Shown: one piece after another, positions 60,761 through 64,000 of the stretch
Layout: every line of letters begins with the position of its first letter
Position numbering within the stretch: the first letter of the stretch is position 1
Assembly: GCF_900207585.1 (NCBI RefSeq)
Contig: NZ_OAOP01000007.1
Location: forward strand, 62,001-126,000
Length of the DNA stretch: 64,000 nt
Direction of reading: 5' to 3'
Source of the DNA: Bacillus oleivorans
GTDB lineage: Bacteria > Bacillota > Bacilli > Bacillales > JC228
Notes under the pieces: model-generated
The model's database searches: none
The model's input: the letters and a program-made list of their open reading frames with translations, nothing else
What the model was told of the DNA's origin: nothing
Position numbers and translations under genes: made by a program

Positions 60761-61429
60761 ATGAATGCGATCAAAGTAGCTCCTTCGATTCTTTCAGCTG
60801 ATTTTGCCAGGCTGGGTGAAGAAGTAAAAGCACTGGAAAACTTGGGAGCGGATTGGATTCATGTGGATGTCATGGATGGCCATTTTGTTCCAAATATAAC
60901 AATGGGCCCTCTTGTAGTGGAAGCCCTTAAGCCGATTACAAAGCTTCCATTAGACGTACATCTCATGATCGAGCATCCAGAAAGCTTTTTAGAGCAATTT
61001 GTTCGGGCCGGAGCTGATTCCATTTCCGTGCATGTCGAGACTTGTACCCATCTTCACAGGGTAGTCCAATCAATCAATCAACTCGGCGTAAAAAGCGGGG
61101 TTGTTTTAAATCCGGCAACCCCTATCGAAATGATTCAGCATGTAATCGATGAGGTTGATTTTGTCTTATTAATGACAGTTAATCCGGGGTTTGGGGGACA
61201 GCCATTTATCCATCAGGTTTTGCCAAAAATTAAAAAACTGCGTGATCTGGCTCATTCAATCGGGAAAGAGCTGGATATTGAGGTGGATGGCGGCATTACC
61301 GAAGAGACTGCCCAGCTGTGCCGGGATGCGGGTGCCACTATTTTGGTTGCAGGGTCCGCCATTTTTGGGGCAAACGATCGCCGAGCAGCCATTCATGCAA
61401 TTCGAGGAGAAACGTCAGCCATTAGCTGA
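60761..61429 (+). CDS. rpe: Rpe, ribulose-phosphate 3-epimerase
   Basis: Pentose phosphate TIM-barrel enzyme. Metal ligands and acid/base Asp are visible in PSILSADFARLGEE, DVMDGHFVPNITMGP, LDVHLMIEHPE, MTVNPGFGGQPF and EVDGGITEET. 222 residues. Directly after rsgA with a 2-base gap. Confidence 0.97.
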   Translation: MNAIKVAPSILSADFARLGEEVKALENLGADWIHVDVMDGHFVPNITMGPLVVEALKPITKLPLDVHLMIEHPESFLEQFVRAGADSISVHVETCTHLHRVVQSINQLGVKSGVVLNPATPIEMIQHVIDEVDFVLLMTVNPGFGGQPFIHQVLPKIKKLRDLAHSIGKELDIEVDGGITEETAQLCRDAGATILVAGSAIFGANDRRAAIHAIRGETSAIS

Positions 61430-61510
61430 TGTTTTTCTATTTTTAAAATCAATCTGTTATCATAATGATTGTTGTTTTTATATAATTAAATTTTAACGGA
61501 AGAACCGCTC

Positions 61511-61680
61511 ATTCAGACACGGCTGGCTTTGAATTTATCAAACCTGTCCAAATACGCGCTTGATTCGGACACGCCTGGCTTTGAAATGAGTAAACCTGTC
61601 CGAATACGTGCTTGATTCGGACTCGATTGACCTTGAATTCATTAAATCTGTCCGAATTCACCCCTACGATGGACACAAAT
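61511..61680. repeat. Inverted-repeat array ATTCGGAC / GTCCGAAT with alternating 31/21 bp spacing
   Basis: GGAC-type words start at 61515 (degenerate AGAC), 61567, 61619 and 61671; GTCC words start at 61546, 61598 and 61650. Successive distances are 31, 21, 31, 21, 31, 21 bases. The full 52-base unit includes ATTCGGACACG and GGCTTTGAA and ends with a CTGTCCGAATACG-like arm, so arms ATTCGGACA and TGTCCGAAT are inverted. It fills the 316-bp gap between rpe and thiN; the last 65 bases before thiN show no clear promoter. Confidence 0.85.
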
Positions 61681-61745
61681 TCGTATTAAGATTAAAAAGG
61701 TTTACGAAACGAGTTTAGTTAAAAATTACAAGGGAGGTGGCTCCT

Positions 61746-62396
61746 TTGAAGCTTGCGATCATGGCTGGCGGGCCGATTGATCATATTCCCGAAAAAGAAG
61801 AATTAAGGAATCTTCCAAAAGATACAAAATGGATTGGAATAGACCGGGGTGTGTTAACTTTATTTAATTACGGTATTTTTCCTGAAATAGCAGTTGGGGA
61901 TTTTGATTCTGTCCAAGAGGAAGAAATGAAGCTAATTGACCAAAATGTACGTTATATCGAAACGGCCCAACCTGAAAAAGATGAAACCGATATGGAGCTT
62001 GCCCTAAATTGGGCAATCCAACAAAATCCTTCTTCCCTCTATATATTTGGAGCAACCGGGAAAAGACAAGACCATCAAATCGCTAATATGTATTTGCTTA
62101 TAAAAATATTAGAGAAGCTTCCGCAGTGCCAGACGGAAATAAGGGACCGATGGAATCAAATTTCATTGTATAAACCCGGAACCTATCAGGTCGAACAAAC
62201 AGATTTTACGTATATTTCATTCATCCCAATCTCAGAAGATATTCTTTCTCTCACACTTATAGGATTTAAATATGAACTAAAAAATAGGCATATTTCTTTT
62301 GGATCTACATTATGTATAAGTAATGAACTCATTGAACCTATTGGTACTTTTTCTTTTAATAATGGCATATTAATGATGATAAGGAGTAAGGATTAA
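61746..62396 (+). CDS. thiN: ThiN (YloS), thiamine pyrophosphokinase
   Basis: Makes thiamine diphosphate from thiamine and ATP. Active-site motifs: WIGIDRGVLTLFNYGIFPEIAVGDFDSV, EKDETDMELALNWA and FGATGKRQDHQIANM; C-terminal FISFGSTLCISNEL-type strand (HISFGSTLCISNELI) is typical. TTG at 61746 is 6 bases after GGGAGGTGG; an in-frame GTG at 61737 overlaps that site. 216 residues. Confidence 0.93.
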   Translation: MKLAIMAGGPIDHIPEKEELRNLPKDTKWIGIDRGVLTLFNYGIFPEIAVGDFDSVQEEEMKLIDQNVRYIETAQPEKDETDMELALNWAIQQNPSSLYIFGATGKRQDHQIANMYLLIKILEKLPQCQTEIRDRWNQISLYKPGTYQVEQTDFTYISFIPISEDILSLTLIGFKYELKNRHISFGSTLCISNELIEPIGTFSFNNGILMMIRSKD

Positions 62397-62405
62397 ATTC
62401 CTCTT

Positions 62406-62433
62406 ACATTTGGGTGGATGTGTACCCAAATGT
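62406..62433 (+). other. Perfect 10-bp inverted repeat after thiN
   Basis: ACATTTGGGT at 62406-62415 and ACCCAAATGT at 62424-62433 are exact reverse complements around GGATGTGT. No T run follows, so a terminator is unlikely; it could be an operator upstream of spoVM or an mRNA-stabilising hairpin. Confidence 0.6.
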
Positions 62434-62495
62434 GATTACTGGAATAAGATGTGGGTAAGGGAATTGAAGTGCGAGTTGATGAGGAGGGACTTATC

Positions 62496-62576
62496 ATGAA
62501 ATTTTACACGATTAAGCTTCCGAAGTTTCTTGGCGGAATCATTAGAGCAATGCTGGGAACCTTCAAGAAAAATTAA
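62496..62576 (+). CDS. spoVM: SpoVM, forespore membrane curvature sensor (26 aa)
   Basis: A 26-residue amphipathic helix that marks the convex forespore surface and recruits SpoIVA for coat assembly. The peptide MKFYTIKLPKFLGGIIRAML, then GTFKKN, differs from B. subtilis SpoVM by only a few conservative residues; Pro9 is kept. GAGGAGG lies 7 bases before the ATG. It lies between thiN and rpmB as expected, and is too short for routine gene calls. Confidence 0.97.
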   Translation: MKFYTIKLPKFLGGIIRAMLGTFKKN

Positions 62577-62646
62577 AGATCGGGTTGGCATTGATAAAAT
62601 ATGGCCTTAAGTTCGATAAAGTCTGCTGCATGAATATCAGAAAATA

Positions 62647-62684
62647 AAAACCCCCTTGCAAACTTGCGAGGGGGTTTTACCTTA
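62647..62684 (-). terminator. Terminator of rpmB
   Basis: On the - strand AAAACCCCCTCGCAA pairs with TTGCAAGGGGGTTTT and ends in T-rich TTTTTATTTT. It also has a short T run on the + strand, so may terminate spoVM too. Confidence 0.85.
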
Positions 62685-62690
62685 TAAGCA

Positions 62691-62879
62691 TTAAACGCGT
62701 TCTACTTTGCCTGATTTTAATGCACGAGCAGAAACATATACCTTTTTAGGTTTTCCGTTAACTAGGATACGAACCTTTTGTAAATTCGCGCCCCATTTAC
62801 GTTTGTTTGCGTTCATAGCATGTGAACGAGCATTGCCGAAGCTCGCCTTTTTACCTGTTACTACACATTTTTTTGGCAT
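62691..62879 (-). CDS. rpmB: RpmB, 50S ribosomal protein L28
   Basis: The 62-residue protein begins [21 protein letters not shown], with the two Cys-type positions of the zinc-independent form reduced to one, and ends SGKVERV. GAGGGA lies before the ATG on the - strand. The neighbour pair yloU-fakA is transcribed in the opposite direction. Confidence 0.97.
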   Translation of the reverse strand: MPKKCVVTGKKASFGNARSHAMNANKRKWGANLQKVRILVNGKPKKVYVSARALKSGKVERV

Positions 62880-62953
62880 AATTATTCCCTCCCTATATCA
62901 AGATGACATGAGTACAAGTCATTCAATTTTTCACAGTATGGAGATACTAATAT

Positions 62954-62982
62954 AATTTATCACAATGGTGCAGGCATTTCAA
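62954..62982 (-). promoter_or_regulatory. Possible sigma-A promoter of rpmB
   Basis: On the - strand TTGAAA (62982-62977) and TAAATT (62959-62954) are 17 bases apart, about 75 bases before the start codon. Four of six bases match at -10. Confidence 0.35.
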
Positions 62983-63078
62983 CAGGAAGCTTTAAAGAAA
63001 AATTACTTGACATATAACCTAGTTCATTGGCTAAATAGAAAATGATGTTATAACCCAATAATATCGTGTTTTCTTTAT

Positions 63079-63107
63079 TTGTCTTTTATTACATTGGGTA
63101 TTATAGT
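63079..63107 (+). promoter_or_regulatory. Sigma-A promoter of yloU
   Basis: TTGTCT at 63079-63084 and TATAGT at 63102-63107 are separated by 17 bases, about 45 bases before the yloU start. The -35 lies between the arms of a small inverted repeat (ACCCAAT at 63053-63059, ATTGGGT at 63093-63099). Confidence 0.6.
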
Positions 63108-63150
63108 AAAATGAGTGTAACCAAGCAGTAATGACGAAGGGGGCGTAAAC

Positions 63151-63513
63151 ATGTCCATTGAGTTAAAAACGAAGTACGGTCATATCGATATATCCAACGA
63201 AGTCATTGCTACAATTGCAGGAGGAGCTGCAGTTGACTGCTATGGAATTGTTGGAATGGCTTCTAAAAAGCAATTAAAAGATGGGATCGCAGAAATTTTA
63301 AAAAAGGAAAATTTCGCGAAGGGAATCGTCGTGAGACAAGAAGGCGATCAAGTACATATTGATATGTATATTATAGTTAGCTACGGTACTAAAATTTCGG
63401 AAGTAGCACATAACGTACAAACAAAGGTGAAGTATACATTGAATAAAACGGTAGGACTTGAAGTCGACTCCGTTAATATCTTCGTGCAAGGTGTGCGCGT
63501 TTTGAACCCGTAG
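63151..63513 (+). CDS. yloU: YloU, Asp23/Gls24 family protein
   Basis: A 120-residue Asp23/Gls24-domain protein ([31 protein letters not shown], shown in part) that is cotranscribed with the fatty acid kinase subunit gene in Bacilli. Staphylococcal Asp23 is membrane-associated and stress-linked, but the role of YloU is unclear. AAGGGGG precedes the ATG. Confidence 0.92.
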   Translation: MSIELKTKYGHIDISNEVIATIAGGAAVDCYGIVGMASKKQLKDGIAEILKKENFAKGIVVRQEGDQVHIDMYIIVSYGTKISEVAHNVQTKVKYTLNKTVGLEVDSVNIFVQGVRVLNP

Positions 63514-63529
63514 TGAGGAGGAAGTTTTT

Positions 63530-64000
63530 GTGACAATTAAGGTGTTAGACGGATTAAGGTTTGCTGAAATGATCAGGCAAGGTGCAAATCATTTATCCAC
63601 AAACGCTAAAGCAGTTGATGCATTAAATGTGTTCCCGGTACCTGATGGGGATACGGGGACTAACATGAATTTATCGATGACTTCAGGCGCTAAAGAAGTC
63701 AAAAATAACACCCAAGCACATATTGGCAAAGTAGGTCAGGCTTTGTCTAAAGGCTTACTCATGGGTGCAAGAGGGAATTCAGGTGTGATTCTTTCCCAAT
63801 TATTCAGAGGCTTTTCTAAGGCGATTGAGCAGAAGGAAACCATTACTGCTCGAGATTTTTCGCATGCTCTTGAAGCTGGTGTAGAAACCGCTTACAAGGC
63901 GGTTATGAAGCCTGTTGAAGGAACGATCCTTACCGTTGCAAAAGATGCTGCCAAAAAAGCAGTCGAAACAGCCAAAACGGAAACAGACCTGATTAAAGTT
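63530..64000 (+). CDS. fakA: FakA (YloV), fatty acid kinase ATP-binding subunit (3' partial)
   Basis: Dihydroxyacetone-kinase-like protein that, with FakB, phosphorylates exogenous fatty acids. The DhaL domain shows [20 protein letters not shown] with the Mg-binding Asp residues, then [20 protein letters not shown] and [12 protein letters not shown] at 63530 follows GAGGAGG. The reading frame stays open for 157 codons to the window end; the rest of the roughly 550-residue protein lies outside. Confidence 0.95.
   Translation, partial: MTIKVLDGLRFAEMIRQGANHLSTNAKAVDALNVFPVPDGDTGTNMNLSMTSGAKEVKNNTQAHIGKVGQALSKGLLMGARGNSGVILSQLFRGFSKAIEQKETITARDFSHALEAGVETAYKAVMKPVEGTILTVAKDAAKKAVETAKTETDLIKV

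Overview
The window is chromosomal DNA from a spore-forming member of the Bacillaceae. It is low to moderate in GC, nearly every gene is on the + strand, and gene order follows the Bacillus subtilis mraY-to-yloV segment almost gene for gene. Sporulation genes (spoVE, spoIIGA, sigE, sigG, ylmC, spoVM) and proteins very close to the B. subtilis versions support this. The genus cannot be fixed from sequence alone. Both window ends cut genes (mraY at the left, fakA/yloV at the right).

Layout. (1) 1-9.9 kb: division and cell wall cluster: mraY, murD, spoVE, then a gap where murG is expected, then murB, divIB, ylxW, ylxX, sbp, ftsA, ftsZ. (2) 10.3-13.2 kb: the mother-cell/forespore sigma genes spoIIGA-sigE and sigG, with a recognisable Spo0A-type promoter (22-bp spacer) and a sigma-F-type promoter. 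(3) 13.2-17.8 kb: a MITE-like element, then ylmC, pgeF(ylmD), ylmE, sepF, ylmG, ylmH, divIVA. (4) 17.8-22.5 kb: an isoleucine T-box and ileS, then lspA and rluD. (5) 22.4-34.9 kb: the complete pyrimidine operon pyrR-P-B-C-AA-AB-K-D-F-E with three PyrR attenuators. (6) 35-42.4 kb: an accessory stretch where B. subtilis has its sulfate assimilation genes. It holds an ABC exporter pair and a c-di-GMP-I (GEMM) riboswitch ahead of a 1615-residue secreted protein of about 13 FN3-like repeats. (7) 42.6-64 kb: rqcH (the only protein gene besides rpmB on the - strand), the Ca2+ ATPase yloB, yloC, remA, gmk, rpoZ, coaBC, priA, def, fmt, rsmB, rlmN, prpC, prkC, rsgA, rpe, thiN, spoVM, rpmB, yloU, fakA.

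The least explained feature is a set of intergenic repeat arrays at 9.95-10.16, 24.85-25.19, 44.36-44.55 and 61.51-61.68 kb. Each has its own word (GCTCCAAA, CGCCCAAA, GGACA/TGTCC with TTCCG, and ATTCGGAC/GTCCGAAT), but all share a YCC(A/G)AA-like core. In three of the four the words repeat at 20-21 bp, or alternately 21 and 31 bp, which are whole numbers of DNA helical turns. They are not coding and not CRISPR. I consider them the best candidate for something undescribed.
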